Source: an uncultured Treponema sp.
GTDB taxonomy: Bacteria > Spirochaetota > Spirochaetia > Treponematales > Treponemataceae
Reading direction: 5' to 3'
Assembly (NCBI GenBank): GCA_937885235.1
Contig: CAKZZK010000076.1
Location: 1 to 10,394, forward strand
DNA length: 10,394 bases
A program made the position numbers and the translations under genes. The notes under the pieces were generated by a model. The model made no database searches. It was not told where the DNA came from and saw only the letters and a program-made list of their open reading frames with translations. Positions 1 through 7,522 of this stretch are shown piece after piece (position 1 is the stretch's first letter; each line of letters starts with the position of its first letter).

Positions 1-1490
1 ATTTATCTACAATCTTTCGCAAGTGCAGTCCCCGTATTTTTTAAGTCGGCCACGCAGATTTGGAAAGAGCCTTTTGCTTTCCACAATGGAATATTATTTT
101 CTTGGCGAAAAAGAGCTGTTCAAGGGGCTTGCAATCGAAAGTCTTGAAAAAGACTGGACGGAATACCCTGTGCTCAAAATCAGTTTCGGGGCGGACAATT
201 ATCCCGATTTGCTGAGTTTGAAATCTGCGCTGAACCTGAATTCTTTCAAAATATGAAAAACAATACAATGTTCCTGTAGACGATGAGCGTTCAGCTCCGC
301 GGCTCAACAAGCTGATTACGGCCGCTTTTGAGCAGACTGGAAAGGCTGTGGTAATCCTTATTGACGAATACGATAAGCCGATTTTGGATGCCCTGTACAC
401 CGAGTACGAGGAGCAGAACCGGCAGGAACTCCGCAGCTTCTACAGCCCGCTCAAAGACTTGGACAGATACATCCGCTTCCTGTTCATCACGGGAATCACG
501 AAGGTGAGCCACGTGAATATTTTCAGCGGCTTGAACCAGCTGAACGACATCAGCCTGAACAGGAATTATTCTTCAATCTGCGGAATTTCCGAAACCGAGC
601 TTGTCCAGTATTTTGAGCCGGAAATACAGGTGCTTGCAGATGGGCAAGAGATGACGATTGTGGAAACAAAAGCGAAGCTTGCCGAAATGTACGACGGCTA
701 TCATTTCACCCACGATGTTGAGGGCGTTTATAATCCGTTCTGCCTTTTGAAGTGCTTCAGCGAAGGGGAGTTCGGCTCGTACTGGTTTGAGAGCGGAACG
801 CCATCGTTTCTCGTGAAGAGTTTGCAGAATCAGCCATTGGAGCTTGAAAACCTCGTGAACGGCAGGCTTGCGACCGAGAACCAGTTCAAGAATTACGACC
901 CCGGTTCAAAAAATATGCTCTCCGTCGTCTATCAGAGCGGCTACCTGACAATAAAGGATTTTGAAAAGGAAACGCGCCTGTACACGCTTGACTTTCCGAA
1001 CCGCGAGGTTGAGGAAGGATTTTTGAACGTGTTGCTAGAGAAGTTCATCACCGTGCCTTATGACGACATCGGGCTTGAAATAAACAACCTCCGCATTGCG
1101 CTGAAAAACGGCAACATTGACAAAACCCTTTCCATCATAAAGGCAGCAATCGCCGACCTGCCGACTGTGGTGAAAAAGGACATGTGCGAGAACTACTACG
1201 AATCCGTAACGCACCTGATGTTCCGCATGACGGGTTGGCGCGTGGTTTCGGAACTGCAGTCTGTTGCAGGCAGGAGCGATGTCGTCGTGGCGACGAAGGA
1301 CAGCGTATTCATCTTTGAACTGAAGATGGACAGGGGGCGCGGATTTGAAGAAGTCGCTGCGGAAGCCTTGGCGCAGATTAGTGCGAACGGCTATGCGGAA
1401 CGCTTTGCGGTGAGCGGCAAAAGGCTGCACAAGACAGCCCTTGTCTTTTCCAGCGAGGGGAAGGGGCTTCTGTACTGGAAGCAGTCGTGA
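1..1490 (+). pseudogene. AAA-ATPase-like/PD-(D/E)XK nuclease family protein, 5' partial and frameshifted
   Basis: This is the first of three paralogues. Its start lies before the window; coding begins at base 2, inside the region that precedes the P-loop. That frame reads the Walker A-like motif SRPRRFGKS and continues to about base 238, then ends at a stop near 256. From about base 240 the +1 frame continues the alignment with the intact copy: YEKQY, then Walker B ILIDEYD (about 354-374), the FITGITKVSH stretch, YDGYHF, YQSGYLTIK, and the C-terminal nuclease motif with D in GRSDVV and E-x-K in FELK. One extra base (or two lost) near 239 explains the break. The family pairs an N-terminal AAA-like domain with a DUF1703-type nuclease domain; its function is not established. 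Downstream residues are well conserved, so the lesion is recent or a sequencing error. An ATG at 348 would give a 380-aa protein without the P-loop, probably not a real product. Confidence 0.8.
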
Positions 1491-1558
1491 TTCCGTCTGG
1501 CAGGCCTGACATCTCCGGGCGTCAGCCCTCATCGTGGAGCTCAGGCACAACGGAGGTT

Positions 1559-1597
1559 AAAAACTTTCAGATTGAATTTCGAGTCAGTAAGTTTTTT
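1559..1597. terminator. possible bidirectional AT-rich terminator between convergent nuclease genes
   Basis: AAAAACTT at 1559-1566 is the exact reverse complement of AAGTTTTT at 1589-1596, leaving a 22-nt loop. A T-run follows on the + strand (1592-1597), and an A-run at the other arm gives a U-run for transcripts of the - strand. The position fits, between the 3' ends of two convergent genes, but the stem has little GC and the loop is long, so it would be a weak terminator. The rest of the 105-bp spacer shows no gene. Confidence 0.3.
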
Positions 1598-3179
1598 ATT
1601 CTACTTCCCACTCCGTGATGTTGCGCTCCGTGCTGCTGAAATTCACCCCGACTTTGAAAACCTTGCGTTTATCGGCAGCATGAGGCGCAGCGTAACCCTG
1701 CGAGTCAATCTGCGCGAGTGCCTCCCGCGCAGAGCCGTCCCGCTTGAACTCGAAGACATACACATAGTCCTCCGTCTCCACGATGCAGTCCGCGCGCCCC
1801 TTCGATGAATGCACCTCGGTGCGGACGTATTTCCCCAGCACAAGGAGCGATATGTAGATGACGTTCTGGAAGTTTTGCTCTGTGGCTGCGTCCAGTTCCG
1901 TGCCACTCGGGTAGGGCAGCAGGGCAAAGAGCGCCGTGAACCAGTTGCGGATGCCGTCTGTATCGCCTTCTTCCACTGCGTCGTCAAGCAGGGAGATGTT
2001 GAAGGGGGCCGCCTTATCCTCTATGTGCAGATAGCTTGGCGCGAGCGATTTTAAGAAGCCGTACTTCACCTCGTCATTCGGGAAGCCAAGCTTATATGAA
2101 CGCTGCCTCTGGTTCCAGCTCTTGATGGTGAGGTACCCGCTCTGGTAGAATAACGGAATCGGGTCGGGATTTTCCGGGCGGTAGTCCTTTAGCTCCGGTT
2201 CCTCCACTTTAATTGTTTCGCTGAACTTTCTGATGTCAATTTTTGATTCTTCAAGTTTCTTGATGAGGAAAGTGGGCGTACCGCTTTCAAACCAGAAAGA
2301 GCCAAAATCTTTTTTGCTAAAGGCATTGAGCAGGCTGAACGGATTATAGATGCCGCGCCCGTTTCCACAAAAATGATAGCCGTCGTATTTGTGCTTGAGT
2401 TCCGCAATGCATTCTTCCCGCGTAAGGCTCCATTCCGCTGCCATTGCATCAATTTCTGGCATGAACCCCGCTTCAAGCTCCTCCTGCGTGATTCCGCAGA
2501 TTGCGTCGAAATCCTTGTCAAGCGTGATGTCGTTCAGCTGATTCAGGTCGCTGAAGATGCTCACTTTGCTGAATTTCGTTACGCCGGTGAACAGCACGAA
2601 GCGCAGGCAGGCATCGCTATCTTTTAAGACAGCAAAAAAAACTTTGTATAAGTTACGGTTTTCTTCGGACTGTGCCTCGTTGCCGGAAAGATTTTTCAAA
2701 AGGGGATTGTCATATTCATCGACAAGGACGACAACCTTCCTGCCTGTTTTTACCTCTGCGTTTTTCAGCGCTGCTCCAAAACGGACAGGCAGGGAGTCAC
2801 CGCCATCAGGCAAAGCATACTGCTGCTCAAATTCTTGCAGTGTCTTTTTCAGCTGGTCTCTCAGCCCTTCTGGTTTTGTGAATTCGCCACCGGCAAGCGA
2901 GAATTTCAGGACGGGATGTGGTTGCCACGCATCGGGATTGTCCTTTTCCAAATTTGCAACCGCAAGCCCCTCAAACAACTCCCTCTTGCCGAGAAAGTAT
3001 GCCTCGATTGTGGAAACCAAGAGGCTCTTGCCAAAGCGTCGCGGGCGGCTCAGAAAAATAGACGTACCTCTCTGCGCCAAATCATAGATAAAAGCAGTCT
3101 TGTCGATATAGACAAAATTGCCTTTGCGGAGCTTTTCAAAATCCTGTATGCCGATAGGCAGTTTGCGTTGCGTTCTCAT
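1596..3179 (-). CDS. AAA-ATPase-like/PD-(D/E)XK nuclease family protein, intact copy
   Basis: This 527-aa protein is the only complete copy of the family here. The order is a short N-terminal segment with LPIGIQDFEKLR (7-18) and YIDKTAFIYDL (24-34); a degenerate P-loop SRPRRFGKS (44-52); a Walker B-like VVVLVDEYD (149-157); the sensor-like FVLFTGVTKFSKVSIFS stretch (194-210); YDGYHF (265-270); and YQSGYLTIK (345-353). The C-terminal PD-(D/E)XK fold has D464 in GRADCIV, E477 and K479 in FEFK, and Q490 in ALAQI. These match the AAA-ATPase_like plus DUF1703 architecture (about 500-580 aa). Nucleotide binding and DNA cleavage are predicted from motifs only; the biological role (defence, mobile-element-like or regulatory) is unknown. 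The start at 3179 is supported by alignment with the neighbouring copy, whose N-terminus begins at the same place. No Shine-Dalgarno sequence is obvious; a TGATAAACT element lies 6 nt before the ATG. Confidence 0.9.
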   Translation of the reverse strand: MRTQRKLPIGIQDFEKLRKGNFVYIDKTAFIYDLAQRGTSIFLSRPRRFGKSLLVSTIEAYFLGKRELFEGLAVANLEKDNPDAWQPHPVLKFSLAGGEFTKPEGLRDQLKKTLQEFEQQYALPDGGDSLPVRFGAALKNAEVKTGRKVVVLVDEYDNPLLKNLSGNEAQSEENRNLYKVFFAVLKDSDACLRFVLFTGVTKFSKVSIFSDLNQLNDITLDKDFDAICGITQEELEAGFMPEIDAMAAEWSLTREECIAELKHKYDGYHFCGNGRGIYNPFSLLNAFSKKDFGSFWFESGTPTFLIKKLEESKIDIRKFSETIKVEEPELKDYRPENPDPIPLFYQSGYLTIKSWNQRQRSYKLGFPNDEVKYGFLKSLAPSYLHIEDKAAPFNISLLDDAVEEGDTDGIRNWFTALFALLPYPSGTELDAATEQNFQNVIYISLLVLGKYVRTEVHSSKGRADCIVETEDYVYVFEFKRDGSAREALAQIDSQGYAAPHAADKRKVFKVGVNFSSTERNITEWEVE

Positions 3180-3185
3180 GTTTCC

Positions 3186-3194
3186 AGTTTATCA
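3186..3194 (-). promoter_or_regulatory. extended -10 element of the intact nuclease gene
   Basis: On the - strand the sequence reads TGATAAACT, then GGAAAC, then ATG. It matches the extended -10 pattern TGnTAtAaT with the hexamer ending exactly 6 nt before the start codon. A transcript begun about 7 nt downstream would start at or next to the ATG. No clear -35 is seen. Confidence 0.45.
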
Positions 3195-3284
3195 TACAAA
3201 AGCTATTTTGACCATAACTTCACTGACCGAGATCCTCTCATTCAAGTTTTGCATTTCAGGACGATATAGAAAAAAGCGGGCCTG

Positions 3285-3293
3285 TGCTATACT
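3285..3293 (+). promoter_or_regulatory. extended -10 element of the remnant nuclease gene
   Basis: TGCTATACT is followed by GTTCCC and then the ATG at 3300. It is an extended -10 match (TGn plus TATACT, 5 of 6 to TATAAT) with exactly 6 nt before the start codon. There is no purine-rich ribosome-binding sequence and no good -35. The promoter appears preserved although the gene behind it is broken. Confidence 0.5.
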
Positions 3294-3299
3294 GTTCCC

Positions 3300-3955
3300 A
3301 TGAACGGACGCTTTCTGCCGATTGGCATTCAGGATTTTGAAAAGCTCAGGGAAAATGGCTGCATTTATGTGGACAAGACAGCCTATATTTATGAACTTGC
3401 GCAAATAAAGGCTCCTTATTTTCTGAGCCGTCCCCGCCGCTTCGGCAAGAGTCTTCTTATCACTACACTTATCAGTCAGGCTATCTGACGATAAAATAGT
3501 ATGACAGTGATTTTGACAGCTTTACGCAGAGTCTTATCCCTGTTTATTTGAATACACAGACGCCGCTTGACGTGCGGAGTTTCGGGCGTGACATAAAGGC
3601 GGGGAATGTGGACAGCCTGCGCGACAGGTTCACCGCCCTTTTCGCAAATCTTCCCTACATAACAAGCGTGGCGGAAAGCAAGAAGGATGCAATAATCGAA
3701 CAGAACTTCCAGAATGTCGTGTACCTCGTGTTCCTGCTCCTAGGTCAGTTTGTGCGTGTGGAGCAGCATTCCGCAAAGGGGAGGGCAGACTGCATTGTGG
3801 AGACTGATGCGTATGTCTACATCTTCGAGTTTAAGCGGGATGACTCAGCCGAGAACGCCCTTGCTCAGATTGAAGAGCTCGGATACGCTTGCTGCAATAC
3901 CGTCGCCCTGACGTTCAACTCGCAGGGAGCATATCGCTGCTTCCCGTCCGAGTGA
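3300..3955 (+). pseudogene. remnant AAA-ATPase-like/PD-(D/E)XK nuclease gene with internal deletions
   Basis: This third paralogue keeps its promoter and N-terminus: LPIGIQDFEKLR, VDKTAYIYEL and the P-loop SRPRRFGKSLL, up to about base 3468. The reading frame then jumps. From 3470 another frame encodes YQSGYLTIK, which in the intact copy lies about 290 residues further on, so Walker B and the whole middle are gone. A stop (TAG, 3497) follows, and the same frame resumes at YDSDFDSF, with about 19 further codons missing relative to the intact copy. It then runs through DRFTALFANLPY, GRADCIVETD and FEFKRD to the stop at 3955. The nuclease residues D and E-x-K survive. A third gap falls after GYA, and the last residues differ from the family's usual end. 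The 3' end overlaps the convergent MATE gene by 41 bp. The 3548-3955 piece opens with TTG and could in principle make an isolated nuclease domain, but no ribosome-binding site supports that. Confidence 0.85.
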
Positions 3956-5306
3956 GGTCTTTCACCCATTTGTATTTCCTGAATCTCAGCATGACCCAGG
4001 GGATTTTGCCCACCTCGTCGAGGCAAGTACAGGCGTAGACGGCGAGCACATGCCAGTGCAGGACGAATGCGCCTGCAAGGGCAAGGGGAATGGCTATGCC
4101 CCACATACAGACAGCGAGGCTGTACATATCAAAGAGCGTGTCTCCGCCGCCGTCCAGGATGCCGTTTATGGTGATTGTGTTCACACAGCGGCCTATCATG
4201 TAGACTGCCATGATGACCATCATGCCCGTCAGGTATGCGCCTGCTTCTTCCGTCAGCTTCACCATGCGGACTACGAGTGGCGTGAGGGCGAGGACAAGAG
4301 CTGTAGAACCGAAGCCTATGATGAAGGAGATGTTTTTCAGCTTTATGCCATAAGCCTTGCCTGTTTCAAGCCTGCCTGCTCCCAGTTCGTTGCCCACGAT
4401 GATGCCCGCCGCACTGCCAATGCCGTTGCAGACGCAGCAGATGAGGTCCCTGATGACGGATGCCACGGAATTCGCCGCCGCCGCATCGCTGCCCAGATGC
4501 CCGATGATGGCTGTGTATGACGTAAAGCCCACGCCCCAGAAGAGGCAGCCACCCATGAGCGGGAAGCACTGCCTGCGGAAATCCCTGCCTAACTGCCTCT
4601 GCCGCTTAAAGAGGAAGCCCCATGCGGGCCGCACAAAATCCTTGCCGGAGGACAGGCACAGGCACATGGCGAGCTCTGTTGTGCGGGAAAGCGTAGTGGC
4701 AAGGGCTGCTCCCCGTGCGTTCATGGCGGGAACGGCAAGGAAGCCAAAGATGAACACGGCATTGAGGATGATGTTGAGGAATACCGCACAGGAACTGATG
4801 AACGCGCTTGCCTTTACATGGTCTGTCACCTTCATCATTGTCAGATAGCACTGCGAAACGCCCGTGATGAGGTATGACCAGCCCGCAATACGGAGATAAT
4901 CGCTGCCAATCGCTATGAGCGGCTCTTCGTTGGTGAACAGGCGCATAAGCAGGGAAGGAATGAATTCGCATGCCAGAAAGAAAAGCAGGGATACCGCCAC
5001 GGAGAAGCGCAGCATAATGGTGAAGAGTTTTTCCATAGTCAGGCGGTCATTTTTGCCCCAGTACTGCGCGCCGAGTATGCCTCCCGCTCCCGTTGCGGAT
5101 GCGAGAAACATATTCTGGACAAATTGAATCTGCGTTGCCAGCGATACCGCCGTCATTTCGTCCTGCGCCACCTGCCCGAGCATCAGCGCATCGCACGCCG
5201 CCACAAGTGCAAGCATGAGACTCTGCAATGCTATGGGCAAGGAAAGGCTTGCAAGGTGCCGGTAAAATGCCTTTTTGTCTATATAAGTCTGTGCCATTGT
5301 TTTCAT
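3915..5306 (-). CDS. MATE family multidrug/Na+ antiporter
   Basis: This 463-aa membrane protein of about 12 hydrophobic segments would export organic cations or drugs in exchange for Na+ or H+ across the inner membrane. The two half-repeats typical of MATE proteins are visible: GAGGILGAQYWGKND at 73-87 in the first half and GSAAGIIVGNELGAGR at 297-312 in the second. The signature NGILDGGGDTLFD lies at 381-393. The length is normal (about 450-480 aa). The substrate cannot be read from sequence. The ATG at 5306 overlaps the preceding TGA (ATGA), which indicates translational coupling in the operon; a second ATG three codons later (5297) is possible, and neither has a strong Shine-Dalgarno sequence. 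It is the last gene of the operon, and its 3' end runs into the convergent nuclease remnant without a visible hairpin terminator. Confidence 0.92.
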   Translation of the reverse strand: MKTMAQTYIDKKAFYRHLASLSLPIALQSLMLALVAACDALMLGQVAQDEMTAVSLATQIQFVQNMFLASATGAGGILGAQYWGKNDRLTMEKLFTIMLRFSVAVSLLFFLACEFIPSLLMRLFTNEEPLIAIGSDYLRIAGWSYLITGVSQCYLTMMKVTDHVKASAFISSCAVFLNIILNAVFIFGFLAVPAMNARGAALATTLSRTTELAMCLCLSSGKDFVRPAWGFLFKRQRQLGRDFRRQCFPLMGGCLFWGVGFTSYTAIIGHLGSDAAAANSVASVIRDLICCVCNGIGSAAGIIVGNELGAGRLETGKAYGIKLKNISFIIGFGSTALVLALTPLVVRMVKLTEEAGAYLTGMMVIMAVYMIGRCVNTITINGILDGGGDTLFDMYSLAVCMWGIAIPLALAGAFVLHWHVLAVYACTCLDEVGKIPWVMLRFRKYKWVKDLTRTGSSDMLPAS

Positions 5307-6361
5307 TTGCTTTGTATCCCAAATCCGAGCGCCTGCACCTCTTCCACATTGTGCGCCCGCGCAATCTCTTTTTCCTCATTATTATAGAAGATAATCGTAG
5401 GCGTGATGAACACCCCCCGTTCCGCGGCAAGCTTGAGCCCCTTCTTTGTGTCAGCATTGTACTGCGTCCCTTCCAGAGATGAAGAAGCGATGTATTCTTT
5501 TAGCGCGGGGCAGTGCGGGCAGCGGGGGCTTGTGAAAAGCTCGTAGTGCACTGCCAAGGGCTGAGACACCTCTTCCGCCTGTGAATACGTGGGAAAATCC
5601 TCACTGCCGGAAGTCTGAATGTCGGGGTAGGTGAATCTGTCGTGCTGGGCGAAGCGCTCGGCAACTTCCTGTACGGCGCTGTCTTCCAGCTGGAACAAAA
5701 GCCCGTCCTGAGCTGTATAGGCTTCAAGCTGCCTGGCAAGGTGGTCGCGCAGGGTGGAGGCAAAGTCCTTGCCTTGTTCCGAGTCAGCCGTGTGTGCGAG
5801 CAGGTTCCGGCAGCACTCTTCTATGCCGCAGAGCGCGATGCTGTTTGTCGGCTGCTGCGCGTCAAACAGCCCCTCCTCGTGCAGTTTCAGCTTGAGCTTT
5901 GCCGCCACCTGCCGCCGCACGTCAAGCCCCTCCTTTGCGAGGACAAGCAGGCTGTCCAGACGCTTGTAAAAGTCATCGATGTCTGCGGCAAGGTAGGCAA
6001 GCTGCGGCAGGTTGAGCGTCACCGTGTTGCGCTTGCCCATGCCGAGGGTGGAAAGCTCGTGCAGATGGAGCGAGCAGCTTTTGTGTGCTGCCGCCAGCTC
6101 AGGCGGAAAGACGCTTTCCAGCCAGTACTGGGTGATGGCGGCTCCTGCCACACGCTTGGCAAGGCCGTCCATGCTTATGTCATCGCCCGTCAGGTAATCT
6201 TCGACGAGCGCCGCATAGCTGACACGCTTTTTCTGCTGTGGAAGGGAAGAGCCGTCCTCTTCGTTTTCGCCATCCTCGCGGTATGACGCGGCTTCTTCTT
6301 CCTCCGGTTCAAAAAATCCTTCCCACTCCGGGAACACGTTCTGCGCGTTCTGGAAACTCAC
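5303..6361 (-). CDS. NrdD-like (class III ribonucleotide reductase-like) pseudoenzyme fused to a C-terminal glutaredoxin-like domain
   Basis: This 352-aa protein has a mosaic structure. Residues 12-38 are a strongly acidic, probably disordered segment. Residues 52-102 resemble the start of the NrdD barrel: VEDYLTGDD, GLAKRV, QYWLESVFPPELAAAH and HLHEL (compare HIHDL). Residues 113-250 resemble a much later NrdD stretch: TVTLNLPQLAYLAAD, RLDSLLVLAKEGLDVRRQ, the NSIALCGIEECC segment, and GLLFQLEDSAVQEVAERFAQHDRFTYPDI. The middle of the barrel and the C-terminal zinc and glycyl-radical region (usual RVxGY) are absent, so it cannot be a working reductase. Residues 271-346 form a thioredoxin-fold domain with CPHC at 281-284 and the cis-proline motif ITPT at 319-322. 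The GTG start at 6361 overlaps the nrdR stop (GTGA) and has a strong AGGAGG 6 nt upstream. The role is unknown; candidates are an NrdD partner, a redox donor or a nucleotide sensor. Confidence 0.72.
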   Translation of the reverse strand: MSFQNAQNVFPEWEGFFEPEEEEAASYREDGENEEDGSSLPQQKKRVSYAALVEDYLTGDDISMDGLAKRVAGAAITQYWLESVFPPELAAAHKSCSLHLHELSTLGMGKRNTVTLNLPQLAYLAADIDDFYKRLDSLLVLAKEGLDVRRQVAAKLKLKLHEEGLFDAQQPTNSIALCGIEECCRNLLAHTADSEQGKDFASTLRDHLARQLEAYTAQDGLLFQLEDSAVQEVAERFAQHDRFTYPDIQTSGSEDFPTYSQAEEVSQPLAVHYELFTSPRCPHCPALKEYIASSSLEGTQYNADTKKGLKLAAERGVFITPTIIFYNNEEKEIARAHNVEEVQALGFGIQSK

Positions 6362-6819
6362 TGTTCCCCTCCTGCTTTTTTTACTTCCTCTATGAATTCT
6401 TCAAGATTGTTGAAATGTTTGTAGACGCTTGCAAAGCGCACGTAGGCAACCTTGTCAATGTCGTTCAGGCGGCGCAAGACGATTTCGCCTAAGTCCGATG
6501 TTGCTATTTCGCGGCTGATTTTGCCCCGCTGGTAGGCTTCGTCCTCAATCTCTGTGACAAGCTGGTCCCGCATGGTCATGGACACGGGGCGCTTTTCTAA
6601 GGAACGCTCAATGCCCAAGGCGAGCTTTTCCCGCTCAAAGGGCATGCGCCTGCCGTCCCTCTTGATGACCATGAAAGGCTTTTCCTCTATGCGTTCGTAA
6701 CTGGTAAAGCGGTAACCACAGCCAAGGCATTCCCGCCTGCGGCGTATGCTCTCCCCGTTAGCCATTGTACGGGATTCAATAACCTTATCATCAAGACTGC
6801 CACAGGAAGGACACCGCAT
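6358..6819 (-). CDS. nrdR: transcriptional repressor NrdR
   Basis: NrdR is a 150-aa class zinc-ribbon/ATP-cone repressor that senses ATP/dATP and binds NrdR boxes before ribonucleotide reductase genes. This copy is 153 aa. The zinc ribbon has Cys3, Cys6, Cys31 and Cys34, followed by the typical GYRFTSYERIE stretch. The ATP-cone fills about residues 47-137, with VIKRDGRRMPFEREKL, the DIDKVAYVRFASVYK stretch and FIEEV near the end. The start chosen is the ATG at 6819, which gives the canonical MRCPSC N-terminus and has GAGG 8 nt upstream; an upstream in-frame ATG at 6870 would lie inside the preceding gene and add residues not found in the family. It sits 28 bp after the ECF transmembrane gene and overlaps the NrdD-like gene, so it is in the same operon. 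Confidence 0.96.
   Translation of the reverse strand: MRCPSCGSLDDKVIESRTMANGESIRRRRECLGCGYRFTSYERIEEKPFMVIKRDGRRMPFEREKLALGIERSLEKRPVSMTMRDQLVTEIEDEAYQRGKISREIATSDLGEIVLRRLNDIDKVAYVRFASVYKHFNNLEEFIEEVKKAGGEQ
6366..6373 (-). promoter_or_regulatory. strong ribosome-binding site of the NrdD-like gene
   Basis: The - strand reads AGGAGGGGAACA directly before GTG. The AGGAGG core is 6 nt from the GTG at 6361, which fixes a non-ATG start that overlaps the nrdR stop. It lies inside the last codons of nrdR. Confidence 0.75.
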
Positions 6820-6847
6820 ATTGTTTACCTCGCTTTCTTCTATTATA

Positions 6848-7522
6848 TCAGTTGCGGTTTTGGCGGGCAAGTGCCTTGCCGTAAGCCTCCCGCAGGCTTA
6901 CGCGGAAGAGGACAGGGATGAGGCTCGTCACACGGGAGATTGATTTTTTGCCGCCGCGTGCCTGCCATGCCGTGTCTATCTGCCGCCAGAAAGCGGCTAT
7001 GCGGGGAATAAAGGTGATGGTGAGGGCAAGCAGGTCTGCAAAGGGCGTCTCTTTGCGCCTTGTGATGCTTCGTTCTATGCAGGCAAAGCCCTCATGGAAC
7101 TGCATGGTGCTGGTCGTCCGGTAAAAAAGTGACGAGATTTCCAGAGAGAGTCCCAGATGCACGAGGAGCGGAAGGTATGCGCTGTCTGGCAGCAGCAGTT
7201 TTGCTATCTCTTGCGGGGGCAGGGCATTTCCTGCCTGTATGGACTGCGCGAAGATGATGCCGTGGAGGATGAGCGATGCCGCGTAAATCATAAAGAAATA
7301 GGCGAGCGCGGGCTTTTGGTCGCAGAGCGCTTCCTTCACTGTAAAGCCAAGCAGGAGCACAGAGCAAAAAATCAGCATTCCCCAGAGAATAAGCCCTGCG
7401 AGGGGCGGAACATAAAACGCTCCTATAGCGAGCAATACCATGAGGATGATTTTAAGCGCCGCGGGCAGGCGGTGCAGGAAGCTTGTTCCCTGCCTGTAGT
7501 GGAAGAATCGCGCTCCTTCCAT
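6848..7522 (-). CDS. bioN: ECF transporter transmembrane (T) component, BioN/EcfT type
   Basis: This 224-aa integral membrane protein would couple the ATPase dimer to the substrate-binding protein BioY for biotin uptake. It begins with FFHYRQGTSFLHRLPAALKI, the usual EcfT start, followed by about five hydrophobic segments, the LSLEISSLFYRTTSTMQFHEG cytoplasmic helix region (about 124-144), and the coupling motif QARGG (Ala-Arg-Gly, about 188-190). The second Ala-Arg-Gly motif expected some 30 residues later is replaced by ALARQ (about 217-221), after which the protein ends almost at once. The ATG at 7522 has GGAGG 5 nt upstream and overlaps the ATPase stop (TGATG). The adjacent ATG at 7525 overlaps it as ATGA but is only 2 nt from GGAGG. 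Biotin specificity is inferred from the adjacent bioY. Confidence 0.87.
   Translation of the reverse strand: MEGARFFHYRQGTSFLHRLPAALKIILMVLLAIGAFYVPPLAGLILWGMLIFCSVLLLGFTVKEALCDQKPALAYFFMIYAASLILHGIIFAQSIQAGNALPPQEIAKLLLPDSAYLPLLVHLGLSLEISSLFYRTTSTMQFHEGFACIERSITRRKETPFADLLALTITFIPRIAAFWRQIDTAWQARGGKKSISRVTSLIPVLFRVSLREAYGKALARQNRN

Noticed and set aside
348..1490. An independent 380-aa gene starting at 348
   Set aside because: The frame is open and homologous upstream to about base 240, the ATG falls just before Walker B, and no ribosome-binding site precedes it. It is the 3' part of a frameshifted gene.
1506..1525. CTGAC/GTCAG inverted repeat after the first nuclease gene
   Set aside because: The stem is only 5 bp around a 10-nt loop and is not followed by a T-run, so it is not a convincing terminator.
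5642..6286. A 214-codon open frame on the + strand
   Set aside because: It lies entirely antisense to the NrdD-like gene and encodes nothing recognisable; it is a shadow frame in GC-rich coding DNA.
5303..6361. Annotating the NrdD-like gene as a working anaerobic ribonucleotide reductase
   Set aside because: It is about half the usual length and lacks the central barrel, the C-terminal zinc cysteines and the glycyl-radical motif.
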